Assembly: GCF_002979655.1 (NCBI RefSeq)
Contig: NZ_PCPG01000009.1
Span: 1-64,000, forward strand
DNA from: Microbacterium sp. MYb45
GTDB taxonomy: Bacteria; Actinomycetota; Actinomycetes; Actinomycetales; Microbacteriaceae
Length of the DNA: 64,000 nucleotides
Direction: 5' to 3'
Position numbers and translations under genes: made by a program. The notes beneath the pieces were generated by a model that searched no databases, had not been told where the DNA came from, and saw only the letters and a program-made list of their open reading frames with translations. Shown here piece by piece: positions 17,647 to 26,598 of this stretch; the first letter of the stretch is position 1; each line of letters begins with the position of its first letter.

Positions 17647-19767
17647 TCAGCGGCCGAGGACGGCGCGCGTGCTCGCTTCGGGGGTGATGTCGATGCGTCT
17701 GAGCAGCTGGGCGTTCAGCGCGACGACGACGGTCGACAGGGACATCAGGATAGCCCCGACCGACATGGGCAGGACGAATCCGATCGGCGCCAAGACGCCG
17801 GCGGCGAGCGGAACCGAGAGCAGGTTGTAGCCGGCCGCCCACCACAGGTTCTGCTTCATCTTCCGGTACGCGGCTCGGGACAGCTCGATCACGGAGACCA
17901 CCGACCGCGGGTCGGAGCTCGCGAGGATCACGCCGGCCGAGGCGATGGCGACATCCGTTCCCGCGCCGATCGCGATGCCCACGTCGGCCTGGGCGAGGGC
18001 GGGAGCGTCGTTGACGCCGTCACCGACCATCGCGACCTTCTTGCCCTCGGCCTGCAGCTCGGCGACCTTCCTCGACTTGTCCTCCGGTCGCACGCCGGCG
18101 AAGACTCGGTCGATGCCGAGCTCGGCGGCGACCGACTCGGCGACGGCCTGGGCATCGCCGGTGATCATGACGACCTCGACGCCGAGCCGGTGCAGGGCGT
18201 CCACCGCCTGCTGCGATTCCGGCCGCACCTCGTCGGCGAGCTTCAGTCCGCCCACGACCTGGCCGTCGACCACGACGTGCAGGATGATGGCGCCCTCGTC
18301 CCGCCACTCGTCGGCGGCCGGGATCTCGTGCCCGCCGACCTCGTCGAGGAGCTTCGGGCCGCCGACGCGGACCTCGCGGCCGTCGACCGACGCCGTCACG
18401 CCGACCGCGGGCGACGAGGTGAAGCCCGATGCCTTCGCGAGAGTCATGCCCTTCTCCTGGGCGGCGCGCACGATCGCGCGGGCGAGCGGATGCTCGCTGT
18501 CGGCCTCGGCGGATGCGGCGAGGAGCAGCAGCCGGTCGGCGTCGATGTCGCCGGTCGGCTCGACGGCCGTCACCGTGGGTGCTCCCTTGGTGAGCGTGCC
18601 GGTCTTGTCGAAGAGCACGGCATCGACCGTGCGCATGCTCTCCAGCGCGAGGCGGTCCTTGATGAGGACGCCTCCGCGGGCCGCGCGCTCGGTGGCGATC
18701 GACACGACCAGCGGGATCGCGAGGCCCAGTGCGTGTGGGCAGGCGATGACGAGCACGGTGATGCTGCGCACCACGGCGGCATCCGGGTTCCCGACCAGGG
18801 TCCAGACCACGGCGGTGAGGGCGGCTGAGAGCAGCGCGAACCAGAACAGCAGCGCGGCGGCGCGGTCGGCGATGCGCTGAGCGCGCGAGGAGGAGTTCTG
18901 CGCCTCGGTGACCAGTCGCTGGATGCCGGCCAGAGCGGTGTCGTCCCCGGTGGCCGTGATCTCGACGCGCAGACCGGAGTCGGTGGCGACGGTTCCCGCC
19001 GTGACGGTGTCTCCGGTGGCCCGGGTGACCGGACGGGATTCGCCGGTGACCATCGACTCGTCCATGGCCGCGGTGCCGTCGATGATGCGGCCGTCGGCCG
19101 GGATGCTTCCGCCGGGACGGACGACCACGACATCTCCGACGACGAGATCCGCGGGGGAGACGGTGACGACGGTGTCGCCCTCGACGCGCTCGGCCTCATC
19201 CGGCAGCAGGGCGGCGAGTGAGTCGAGTGCCGACGTGGTCTGCGCGAGCGAGCGCATCTCGATCCAGTGACCGAGCAGCATGATGACGATGAGGAGCGCG
19301 AGCTCCCACCAGAACTCGAGCTCGTGATGGAGGAGCCCCAGTGTCGCACCCCACGAGGCGAGGAACGCCACCGTGATGGCGAGGCCGATGAGGAGCATCA
19401 TGCCCGGCTTGCGCGACTTGAGCTCGCTGACGGCGCCGGTGAGGAAGGGCCAGCCGCCCCAGACGTACATGACCGTGCCCAGCACCGGCGCGATGAACCG
19501 CGCCCACCCGGGGACCTCGTAGCCGAAGATCATCGCGAACATCGGCGAGAACGCCACGACGGGAACCGCGATGACCAGGTTGATCCAGAACAGGCGCCGG
19601 AACTGTCCGACATGGTCGCCGTGCCCTGCGTGCCCGCCGTGACCCTCGTGATCGCCAGGGCTCTCGTGGCCGCCGTGGTTCTCGTGGCTGTCGTGGTTCT
19701 CGTGCGCAGCCTCCGGGGCGTCCAGCGAGTGCGCGGGCGAGTGGTGGTGCGCGTGCGGATCGGTCAT
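17647..19767 (-). CDS. Heavy-metal P-type ATPase, CopB type (CPH motif)
   Basis: A 706-residue P1B-type ATPase. The first 50 residues are extremely His-rich in place of an HMA domain. The membrane metal site is CPH (ITVLVIACPHALG, about residue 344), which marks the CopB subclass. The phosphorylation site is DKTGT (about 387), the actuator TGES and the hinge GDGVNDAP. It would move copper or silver out of the cytoplasm. The ATG at 19767 begins the His-rich tail and has GAGAGAGGAT upstream. The YHS gene ends 14 bases before it and csoR follows. Confidence 0.93.
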   Translation of the reverse strand: MTDPHAHHHSPAHSLDAPEAAHENHDSHENHGGHESPGDHEGHGGHAGHGDHVGQFRRLFWINLVIAVPVVAFSPMFAMIFGYEVPGWARFIAPVLGTVMYVWGGWPFLTGAVSELKSRKPGMMLLIGLAITVAFLASWGATLGLLHHELEFWWELALLIVIMLLGHWIEMRSLAQTTSALDSLAALLPDEAERVEGDTVVTVSPADLVVGDVVVVRPGGSIPADGRIIDGTAAMDESMVTGESRPVTRATGDTVTAGTVATDSGLRVEITATGDDTALAGIQRLVTEAQNSSSRAQRIADRAAALLFWFALLSAALTAVVWTLVGNPDAAVVRSITVLVIACPHALGLAIPLVVSIATERAARGGVLIKDRLALESMRTVDAVLFDKTGTLTKGAPTVTAVEPTGDIDADRLLLLAASAEADSEHPLARAIVRAAQEKGMTLAKASGFTSSPAVGVTASVDGREVRVGGPKLLDEVGGHEIPAADEWRDEGAIILHVVVDGQVVGGLKLADEVRPESQQAVDALHRLGVEVVMITGDAQAVAESVAAELGIDRVFAGVRPEDKSRKVAELQAEGKKVAMVGDGVNDAPALAQADVGIAIGAGTDVAIASAGVILASSDPRSVVSVIELSRAAYRKMKQNLWWAAGYNLLSVPLAAGVLAPIGFVLPMSVGAILMSLSTVVVALNAQLLRRIDITPEASTRAVLGR

Positions 19768-19781
19768 GGGGTCATCCTCTC

Positions 19782-20057
19782 TCAGGCCATGTGGGCGGCG
19801 TACTTGGCGGGATCGGAGTCGAAGGCCGGGCCGCATCCGGCGCAGCAGAAGTAGTACCGCTCGCCCTCGTGATCGCGGAAGAGGCCCGCCGCCTCTGCGG
19901 CCTTCTTGCTGACCGGGTTGCCGACCATGACCGGGCAGGTCGTCAGGTCGTCACTCGCACCGCCGGCCAGCAGGTTCGCGCGTCCGTTTCCTGCGGCGGC
20001 GGGGTTCGGGGCACTGATACTGCAACAGCTGGCGGTCGCCTCGGTGTCGTTCGTCAT
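19782..20057 (-). CDS. Small YHS-domain metal protein
   Basis: A 91-residue cytoplasmic protein. The N-terminus has a CC pair (ATASCCSIS); the C-terminal half is a YHS domain with TCPVMVGNPVSKK and YYFCCAGCGPAF. The clustered cysteines suggest metal binding. Lying between two copper ATPases, it probably hands copper to them or buffers it; this role is inferred from context. Confidence 0.85.
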   Translation of the reverse strand: MTNDTEATASCCSISAPNPAAAGNGRANLLAGGASDDLTTCPVMVGNPVSKKAAEAAGLFRDHEGERYYFCCAGCGPAFDSDPAKYAAHMA

Positions 20058-20111
20058 GCGGGTGATTCCTCTCTCATTCTTCGGTGGGGGTCGGTGGTGG
20101 GGGAAGGGGCG

Positions 20112-22382
20112 TCAGGGCTTGGCGATGCTCTTGAAGCCGCGCAGGCGCAGGCTGTTGCCGACGACGAAGACGCTCGAGAGCGCCATCGCCGCACCGGCGA
20201 GCATCGGGTTCAGCATCCCGAGCGCCGCGACGGGGATCGCCGCGACGTTGTAGGCGAAGGCCCAGAACAGGTTGGTCTTGATGGTTCCGAGGGTCTTGCG
20301 CGACAGTCGGATCGCGTCGACGGCGCTGCGCAGGTCTCCGCGCACCAGGGTGATGTCGGATGCTTCGATCGCGACGTCCGCTCCGGTGCCCATCGCGAGA
20401 CCGAGGTCGGCCTGAGCGAGGGCAGGGGCGTCGTTGACGCCGTCGCCGATCATCGCGACCGTCTTCCCCTCGCGCTGCAGTCGGGTGACGACGTCGACCT
20501 TGTCCTTCGGGAGGACCTCGGCGATGACCTCTTCGATGCCCACCTCGGCGGCGATCTGACGGGCGACCGCCTCGTTGTCGCCGGTGAGCAGGATCGGGGT
20601 CAGGCCGATCGCCTTGAACTGGGCGATCGCCTCGGCGCTGCTGGGCTTGACGGTGTCGGCCACCACGAGGATGCCGCGTGCCTGACCGTCCCAGCCGACC
20701 GCGACGACGGTCTTGCCCTCGCCCTCGGCCCGCGCCTTGGTCGACGCGAGCTCGCGGCTCAGCTTCTGCGACCACTCGGCGAGGAGCGAGTCGCGGCCGA
20801 CCAGCACGGCGTGGCCGTCGACGACGCCCTGCACGCCCTTGCCCTCGATGTTCGCGAAGTCCTCGGGCGTCGACAGTGCGCCGACCTCCTGAGTGGCGCC
20901 CTTGGCGATGGCCTGCGCGATGGGGTGTTCGGACGCATCCTCCAGTGCGCCCGCGAGCCGCAGCAGTTCGGCGCGATCCGTGCCCGCCTCGACGAACACG
21001 TCGACGAGGGTCATCCTGCCGGTCGTGACCGTTCCGGTCTTGTCCAGCACGACGGTGTCGATCTTGCGCGTGGACTCCAGAACCTCCGGGCCCTTGATGA
21101 GCACACCCATCTGCGCGCCGCGTCCGGTGCCGACCAGCAGCGCGGTGGGGGTGGCGAGACCGAGCGCGCACGGGCAGGCGATCACGAGCACGGCGACGGC
21201 CGCCGTGAACGCCGCGGTCACCGGGAATCCGGCGCCGAGCCAGCCGCCGAGCGCCACGACCGCGATCACGATCACGATCGGGACGAACACGCCGGAGATG
21301 CGGTCGGCGAGCCGCTGCACCTCGGCCTTCCCGGTCTGCGCGTCTTCGACGAGCTGCGCCATCTGCGCCAGCTGCGTGTCCGAGCCGATGCGGGTGGCCC
21401 GCACCACGAGTCGACCGCCGACGTTCGTCGTGGCGCCGGTGACGGAGTCGCCCTCGGCCACTTCGACCGGCACGGCCTCGCCCGTGAGCATGGATGCATC
21501 CACGGCCGACGTCCCGGAGACGACGATGCCGTCGGTGGCGATCTTCTCACCCGGTCGCACGATGAACTCGTCGCCGACCTGGAGGTCTTCGACGGGGATC
21601 TTCGTCTCGGCGCCGCCGCGCAGGACAGCCACTTCCTTCGCTCCGAGTTCGAGGAGAGCGCGCAGGGCGGCACCGGCCTGCTTCTTGGAGCGCTTCTCGA
21701 AGTAGCGCCCGGCGAGGATGAACATCGTCACCCCGGCACCCACCTCGAGGTAGATGTTGGCCGCTCCGTCGGAGGGAGCCAGCGCGAACTCGAAGGGGTG
21801 CGTCATGCCCGGCGTGCCCGCGGTTCCGAAGAACAGCGCGTACAGCGACCACAGGAACGCGGCCGAGGTGCCCATCGAGATGAGCGTGTCCATCGTCGCG
21901 GCGCCGTGGCGGAGGTTCGTCCACGCGGCCTTGTGGAACGGCCAGGCCGCCCAGATGATCACGGGTGCGGCCAGAGCGAGAGAGGCCCACTGCCAGTACA
22001 TGAACTGCAGCGCGGGGATCATCGCCATCGCGATCACGGGCACCGTCAGCACGACGGAGCCGATCAGCCGGTTGCGCAGCGAGCGCAGCTCCGGATCCTC
22101 GCCCTCGGCGTCACCGGTCGACCCGGTGTCGGCGCGTTTGCCCTTCGGGGCGGGGAGTGCGGCCGAGTAGCCGGTCTTCTCCACCTCGGCGATCAGCAAT
22201 GCGGGGTCGTAGCCGTCGGGAACGGTGACCTTCGCCTTCTCCGTCGCGTAGTTGACGGTCGCGACGACGCCCTCGAGCTTGTTCAGCTTCTTCTCGATCC
22301 GCATCGCGCAGGAGGCGCAGGTCATCCCGCCGATCTCCAACTCGACGCCGGACCCCACGCTCGAGGGTGCTGATGTGCTCAT
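20112..22382 (-). CDS. copA: Copper-exporting P-type ATPase CopA
   Basis: A 756-residue Cu(I) pump. An N-terminal HMA domain carries [11 protein letters not shown] (about residues 18-28). The membrane metal site is CPC ([15 protein letters not shown], about 402), the phosphorylation site DKTGT (about 447), and [10 protein letters not shown] is near the C-terminus; NLFWAFAYN and a Met-rich last helix are CopA-like. It receives copper from CopZ upstream in the same operon. Having both CPC and CPH pumps in one operon suggests two affinities or metal forms. Confidence 0.96.
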   Translation of the reverse strand: MSTSAPSSVGSGVELEIGGMTCASCAMRIEKKLNKLEGVVATVNYATEKAKVTVPDGYDPALLIAEVEKTGYSAALPAPKGKRADTGSTGDAEGEDPELRSLRNRLIGSVVLTVPVIAMAMIPALQFMYWQWASLALAAPVIIWAAWPFHKAAWTNLRHGAATMDTLISMGTSAAFLWSLYALFFGTAGTPGMTHPFEFALAPSDGAANIYLEVGAGVTMFILAGRYFEKRSKKQAGAALRALLELGAKEVAVLRGGAETKIPVEDLQVGDEFIVRPGEKIATDGIVVSGTSAVDASMLTGEAVPVEVAEGDSVTGATTNVGGRLVVRATRIGSDTQLAQMAQLVEDAQTGKAEVQRLADRISGVFVPIVIVIAVVALGGWLGAGFPVTAAFTAAVAVLVIACPCALGLATPTALLVGTGRGAQMGVLIKGPEVLESTRKIDTVVLDKTGTVTTGRMTLVDVFVEAGTDRAELLRLAGALEDASEHPIAQAIAKGATQEVGALSTPEDFANIEGKGVQGVVDGHAVLVGRDSLLAEWSQKLSRELASTKARAEGEGKTVVAVGWDGQARGILVVADTVKPSSAEAIAQFKAIGLTPILLTGDNEAVARQIAAEVGIEEVIAEVLPKDKVDVVTRLQREGKTVAMIGDGVNDAPALAQADLGLAMGTGADVAIEASDITLVRGDLRSAVDAIRLSRKTLGTIKTNLFWAFAYNVAAIPVAALGMLNPMLAGAAMALSSVFVVGNSLRLRGFKSIAKP

Positions 22383-22454
22383 GTCCTTCTCTTTCTGCTC
22401 TGACTGTTGCTCGGGGCCGCGGCGGATGGCCGGCGGCCGGGCGTCGTGCGAGGC

Positions 22455-23414
22455 TCAGTGGCCGTCGTCGTGCGAATCGTCGTCGGATGCCGGTGCGTCC
22501 CCTGCCGGGGTGGCATCGAGCACGAACTCGGCGGTGTGCACCGTGCCGTCGACCTGGAAGTCCAGGTACAGCAGGTAGCGGCCCGCGGTCGGGGCCTCGG
22601 CGGCGAACGCGATCTCCGGACCGGAGGTCTCCCCGGCCTTCGGCTCGTCACCCGCGGCATGCACGTGCAAATAGGCGAGGTCGCCCTCGCGCAGCGCGAC
22701 CAGGTGGCCGAACGCGCCGAGATACGGCTCCAGGCCGGTCACGGGAGCGCCGTCCTTCGTGAGGGTGAAGGTCAGGTCGCTCGCCGATCCGGCTTCGAGC
22801 GCCCCGTCGAGCGTCACGGTGTAGCCCGCGACCTGGGCGACCTGAGTCGGCTCGGGGGTGACGGGCGTGAACTCGCCGGCGACCTGCACGGTCTGCGTGA
22901 GGGTGAGCGACGGGGCGTCCGGGCCGGCCGGCGTGAAGTCGGCGAAGACGCGGTAGGTGCCGGCGGCGTCCCATTCCCACGGCAGCGACCACGTGCCCGT
23001 GGCCTCGTCCAGTGTGGGGTGCACGTGCCGGAACTGACTTCCGTCTGAGCGCACCACGATCAGGTGCAGGTCCTTGTCGTGCGCGGTCGTGTACTCCGTG
23101 ACCGGGGTGCCGTGCGCGTCGCGGATCTGAAAGCTCAGCTCGCCGGGCTCGTCCGCCCCCGCCGGTGCCTCGACCGGAGACAGTGCGTATCCTTCGAGGC
23201 TCAGCGAGAGTCCCTTCAGGGTGTCCGCCGCCGCGCTCGCCGCATCCTCCGTGGTCGCGGCTGCGCCGTGTGCTCCGTGCTCTTCCATCTCCGTACCTTT
23301 CGTCCACTCACTGACAACGCTCGGGGGGATGATGGCCTGGGCGAGGCCGAATGCCGCGCCGAATGCCACCACCACCCCCGCCCCGTACAGGGCGAGCCGC
23401 GCCCCGGCGTTCAT
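22455..23414 (-). CDS. Membrane-anchored copper-operon protein with YtkA-like domains
   Basis: A 319-residue protein with a single N-terminal membrane segment (LALYGAGVVVAFGAAFGLAQ) and a large extracytoplasmic part of two beta-sandwich units. Histidine clusters recur: EEHGAHGAA, QFRHVHP, LGAFGHLV, AYLHVHAAG and the tail SHDDGH. Such proteins are frequent in actinobacterial copper operons and may bind Cu outside the membrane. The start overlaps the copZ stop by 4 bases. The exact function is not established. Confidence 0.8.
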   Translation of the reverse strand: MNAGARLALYGAGVVVAFGAAFGLAQAIIPPSVVSEWTKGTEMEEHGAHGAAATTEDAASAAADTLKGLSLSLEGYALSPVEAPAGADEPGELSFQIRDAHGTPVTEYTTAHDKDLHLIVVRSDGSQFRHVHPTLDEATGTWSLPWEWDAAGTYRVFADFTPAGPDAPSLTLTQTVQVAGEFTPVTPEPTQVAQVAGYTVTLDGALEAGSASDLTFTLTKDGAPVTGLEPYLGAFGHLVALREGDLAYLHVHAAGDEPKAGETSGPEIAFAAEAPTAGRYLLYLDFQVDGTVHTAEFVLDATPAGDAPASDDDSHDDGH

Positions 23415-23623
23415 GCCTTCCGCACCGCCGAGTACCCGGCCTCGGCGACGGCGGCCAAGATCTGCGCGTCGTCGACGGAGTCGGAACCGGTGACGAGGAG
23501 CACGCCCGTCTGCGCACTCACCTGGATGTCTTCGACGCCCGGGATCTCGGCGACCTCTTCGCGGATCGACATCTCGCAGTGGCCGCAGGTCATCCCGGTC
23601 ACCTGGAATTCGTTCGTGCTCAT
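23411..23623 (-). CDS. copZ: Copper chaperone CopZ
   Basis: A 70-residue HMA-domain protein with the metal-binding motif GMTCGHC (residues 10-16), the length of typical CopZ. It carries Cu(I) to CopA. It is the first gene of the copper operon. The ATG at 23623 has AGAGGAT upstream, and a longer reading from 23683 would run through the promoter and repressor box. Confidence 0.94.
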   Translation of the reverse strand: MSTNEFQVTGMTCGHCEMSIREEVAEIPGVEDIQVSAQTGVLLVTGSDSVDDAQILAAVAEAGYSAVRKA

Positions 23624-23642
23624 CGCGTATCCTCTTTCTCGT

Positions 23643-23692
23643 TCAGTACCCGTACCGGGTATTAGTGACAACGGTATACCCATGAGGGGTAT
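23643..23692 (-). promoter_or_regulatory. Copper operon promoter with two CsoR boxes
   Basis: On the minus strand a -35 TTGTCA (23666-23671), a 17-base spacer and a -10 TACTGA (23643-23648) precede copZ. GTACCC-N5-GGGTAT (23646-23662) lies inside the spacer, and ATACCC-N5-GGGTAT (23676-23692) lies just upstream of the -35. The TACCC/GGGTA G-tract form is that known for CsoR operators. Repressor bound at the spacer box would block RNA polymerase. Confidence 0.8.
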
Positions 23693-23752
23693 TCCTCAAC
23701 CGGCCGGATCCGTCGTGCGGACCCGGCCGGGTCGGCGGTCGTGGACGGTGCC

Positions 23753-24250
23753 CTACGACGCAGGCGTCGTGCTGCGCGTGCGGCGACGCGCTTCCGCCAC
23801 GTCATCCGAAGGGATCACGAGCGTGGGGCGCGTGGCGTGGTGGAGCACGTTCGCCGAGGTGCTCCCCAGCAGCGTCGCCTTGATTCCGCGCAGCCCTCGG
23901 GAGCCGAGCACGATCAGGTCGACGTCGAGCTCCTCGGCGGCATCCACGATCGCTTCGGAGGCGGTGGCCATCGTCGACGAGATGAGCGGCTCCGCCTGCA
24001 GTCCGAGGTCGCGAGCCAGCTGCGCACCGTCGGTGGCGATCTTCTCCGACACGTCGAGTGCCGCGGCGTCGAGGCCCTGCAGGCTCTCGAGGGCCGGATG
24101 GCCCTCAAGATGCGCCGCGAAGCCTTCCAACGGTTGACGGGCGTAGAACAGCACCGCGGTCGCGCCGGGGAAGAGTCCGGCGACGGTGTGCATCGCGCTC
24201 TGCGCGTTGGGTGAGCCGTCGTAGGCGATGAGTACTTTCAGGGTGGACAT
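23753..24250 (-). CDS. Universal stress protein (UspA family)
   Basis: A 165-residue cytoplasmic protein starting KVLIAYDGSPNAQSAM. The ATP-binding signature G-x2-G-x9-G-S is present (GSRGLRGIKATLLGSTS), so it should bind ATP. It is the second gene after the MFS pump, 52 bases downstream, and probably shares that gene's promoter and CsoR-type box. Confidence 0.9.
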   Translation of the reverse strand: MSTLKVLIAYDGSPNAQSAMHTVAGLFPGATAVLFYARQPLEGFAAHLEGHPALESLQGLDAAALDVSEKIATDGAQLARDLGLQAEPLISSTMATASEAIVDAAEELDVDLIVLGSRGLRGIKATLLGSTSANVLHHATRPTLVIPSDDVAEARRRTRSTTPAS

Positions 24251-24302
24251 GGTTCTTTCCTTACGGGTCAGGGGTCACTGGTCGTCGTCGGAGAGTCGGG
24301 GA

Positions 24303-25733
24303 TCAGGCCGATACCGACTCCTCGGAGACGAAGGCGGAGGCGCGAGGCTTCCTCATGGCGATCGCCGTGATGATCGCTCCCAGTAGGGCGAGGATCGCCG
24401 CGCCGATGAAGGCGGCGGAGTATCCCTGGGTGAGCTCGACCGTGGTGGAGTCGTGCCCGGCGATGCCGTACACGATCGCTGTGAGCGCGGCGAGGCCGAG
24501 CGCGGATCCGATCTGATAGCTGGTGCTGACCAGCCCGGAGGCGACGCCGGTCTCCGCCGGAGGCGCCGCGTTGATGGCGGTGCCGAGCGAGGGGACGAAC
24601 GCCAGCGACATGCCGAGAGCGGCGAGCAGCGAGGCGGGCAGCACGTCGACGGCGTAGGTGCCGTCCGGTCGGATGAAGGCGAGCCACGCCAGTCCGCCGG
24701 CCAGCAGGAGCAGTCCGCTGACGATCAGCGCCTTGGCGCCGAACCGCTCCTGAAGCCGCGGTGCCAGGGCGATCATGACGAGCACGACCAGTCCGGTCAT
24801 CGGCAGCAGTGCGGCTCCGGCGGCGAACGCGCTCGCACCGAGCACCTGCTGCAGGTAGAGGTTCAGGAAGAACCACATCGACACCCAGGCGGCGCCGAGC
24901 ATCAGCTGGGCGACGTTCGCGGCACCGAGCAGCGGGGCGCGCAGCAGGCCGAGGCGCAGCAGCGGGTTGCGGCTGCGGGCCTGGATGAGGAAGAAGATCA
25001 GCAGCAGGACGATTCCGGCCGCCAGCATCCCCAGCGTGGACCAGGTGAGCCAGCCGATCTCCGGCGCGTTGACGACGGCGTAGACGACGGCCGCGAGTCC
25101 GAGGGTGACCGTGACGGCTCCGCCGATGTCGATCGAGCCCGATGCCTTGCGGACGGTGCGGGGGAGGGCGGTGCCGGTGAAGGCGAGCACCAGGAGCGCG
25201 ATCGGCACGGTGACGTAGAACACCCACGGCCAGCTCACGTACTCGGTCAGGACTCCGCCGAGGAAGACACCGGCCGTGCCGCCGATGGGTGCGGCCGCTC
25301 CGTAGACGGCGAACGCCTTGGGGAGGTCGGAGGTTCCGCCGAACAGCATCATGAGCAGGGTCAGGGCTGCGGGGGCGATCATCGCGGATCCGGCGCCCTG
25401 GATGGCGCGTCCGGCGATCTCGACGCCGACGGTGCCGGCGGCTCCGGCCATGATCGAGCCGACGATCAGGACGAGCCAGCCGAGCACGAAGATCTTGCGC
25501 GCGCCGAAGGCGTCGGAGAGGCGGCCGCCCAGCAGCAGCAGTCCACCGAAGGCGACGACGTAGGCGTTGAACACCCACGAGAGCGACTCGGGGGTGAAGC
25601 CGAGATCCCTCTGGATGTCGGGCAGGGCGACGCCGATGATCGACGTGTCCATGATCACGACGAATTGCGCGGTGGCGATCAGCACGAGGCCGAGCCACCG
25701 CTTCGCGGGTGACAGGGGTCTGGATGTGGACAT
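24303..25733 (-). CDS. MFS drug-efflux transporter, EmrB/QacA (14-TM) type
   Basis: A 476-residue major-facilitator protein of the DHA2 class. It begins IATAQFVVIMDTSIIGVALP, the typical first helix, followed by GGLLLLGGRLSDAFGARK between helices 2 and 3 and LTEYVSWPWVFYVTVPI near helix 6. About 14 hydrophobic segments are visible. AGGAGGA is placed before the ATG. A CsoR-type box lies 51 bases upstream, so copper may control it; the substrate is unknown. Confidence 0.9.
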   Translation of the reverse strand: MSTSRPLSPAKRWLGLVLIATAQFVVIMDTSIIGVALPDIQRDLGFTPESLSWVFNAYVVAFGGLLLLGGRLSDAFGARKIFVLGWLVLIVGSIMAGAAGTVGVEIAGRAIQGAGSAMIAPAALTLLMMLFGGTSDLPKAFAVYGAAAPIGGTAGVFLGGVLTEYVSWPWVFYVTVPIALLVLAFTGTALPRTVRKASGSIDIGGAVTVTLGLAAVVYAVVNAPEIGWLTWSTLGMLAAGIVLLLIFFLIQARSRNPLLRLGLLRAPLLGAANVAQLMLGAAWVSMWFFLNLYLQQVLGASAFAAGAALLPMTGLVVLVMIALAPRLQERFGAKALIVSGLLLLAGGLAWLAFIRPDGTYAVDVLPASLLAALGMSLAFVPSLGTAINAAPPAETGVASGLVSTSYQIGSALGLAALTAIVYGIAGHDSTTVELTQGYSAAFIGAAILALLGAIITAIAMRKPRASAFVSEESVSA

Positions 25734-25783
25734 GGTCGTTCCTCCTGGAAGCTCGCCGGGATGTCCGGGTCGCGGTGTAGCCT

Positions 25784-25800
25784 ATACCCATAGGGGGTAG
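25784..25800. promoter_or_regulatory. CsoR-type box between MFS and E2 genes
   Basis: ATACCC-N5-GGGTAG has the same spacing and core as the two boxes before copZ. It stands midway in the 117-base divergent region between the leftward MFS-UspA pair and the rightward acyltransferase gene, so one site could control both directions. Confidence 0.7.
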
Positions 25801-25850
25801 GGGTGCTCGACACCGCGAAGACGCCCGACCGAACATGCAGGAGGCACACG

Positions 25851-26576
25851 ATGATCGACACCACCTCGGCCGACCGGCGCGGCACGCGCGCTGTCGCGTT
25901 CGACCCGATGCGTCGCGCCATCGCGCGAACCGTCACCGAGAGCGCGGCGATACCCAGCTTCACCGTGACCGCCACGGCGGATGTCGATGCGCTGTTGAGC
26001 CTGCGAGAAGAGTTCAACCAGGAGCTGACCCCCACCGGGCAGAGGCTCTCCGTGAACGCCTTCCTCGTGCGCGCCGTAGCGCTGGCCCTCGCAGATCATC
26101 CCGAGATCAACGCCAGCTACTCGGACGAGGGCCGCGGACAGGTGCTCCTTCATGACCGCATCAATATCGGTGTCGCCGTGGACGCGCCCTCGGGGCTGAT
26201 GATCCCGGTGCTGCACGACGTCGACCACGACTCGGTCACCGAGATCTCCCGCCGGACCCGTGACCTCGCTGCGCGGGCGAAGGAGCGCAAGCTCCAGCTC
26301 TCCGACCTGAGCGATGGCACCTTCACCATCAGCAACCTCGGGATGTTCGGCGTCGGGCACTTCACCGCGCTGATCATCCCGCCGCAGGGGGCAGTGCTCG
26401 CGGTCGGCGCGGTGACCGAGCGCGTCGCGCTCGTCGACGGCGCCGCTGTCGCTCGCCGACTGCTCACGTACACCCTCACCGCGGATCATCGGATCATCGA
26501 CGGTGCCCTCGCAGCGAAGTTCCTCGCCACCCTCACCGGCATCCTCGAGCGGCCTGACCGACTTCGTCGAGCCTGA
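25851..26576 (+). CDS. Stand-alone 2-oxoacid dehydrogenase acyltransferase (E2) catalytic domain
   Basis: A 241-residue protein consisting only of the catalytic domain of dihydrolipoamide acyltransferases. DPMRRAIARTVTES opens it, SNLGMFGVGHFTALIIPPQ matches the family core, and DHRIIDG (about residue 213) holds the active-site His and Asp. There is no lipoyl domain and no E1 or E3 gene nearby, so it cannot act as a normal E2. AGGAGG lies 6 bases before the ATG at 25851. The CsoR-type box upstream suggests copper control. Its acyl acceptor is unknown. Confidence 0.85.
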   Translation: MIDTTSADRRGTRAVAFDPMRRAIARTVTESAAIPSFTVTATADVDALLSLREEFNQELTPTGQRLSVNAFLVRAVALALADHPEINASYSDEGRGQVLLHDRINIGVAVDAPSGLMIPVLHDVDHDSVTEISRRTRDLAARAKERKLQLSDLSDGTFTISNLGMFGVGHFTALIIPPQGAVLAVGAVTERVALVDGAAVARRLLTYTLTADHRIIDGALAAKFLATLTGILERPDRLRRA

Positions 26577-26598
26577 CCCGGACGACCTCCCGGGTCAG
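26573..26598. terminator. Bidirectional terminator overlapping two stop codons
   Basis: CTGACCCGG (26573-26581) and CCGGGTCAG (26590-26598) form a 9-base stem with an 8-base loop. The stem contains the stop codons of both the E2 gene and the convergent fructokinase. Confidence 0.7.

Noticed and set aside
19791..22373. 860-residue open frame on the plus strand opposite copA
   Set aside because: It lies entirely over copA and the YHS gene, and its Asp/Arg/His/Gly-rich sequence has no motif; it is an antisense shadow.
23624..23700. Possible riboswitch or attenuator before copZ
   Set aside because: The paired segments are the two short CsoR-type DNA palindromes; no stable multi-stem RNA fold with a U-tract is apparent.
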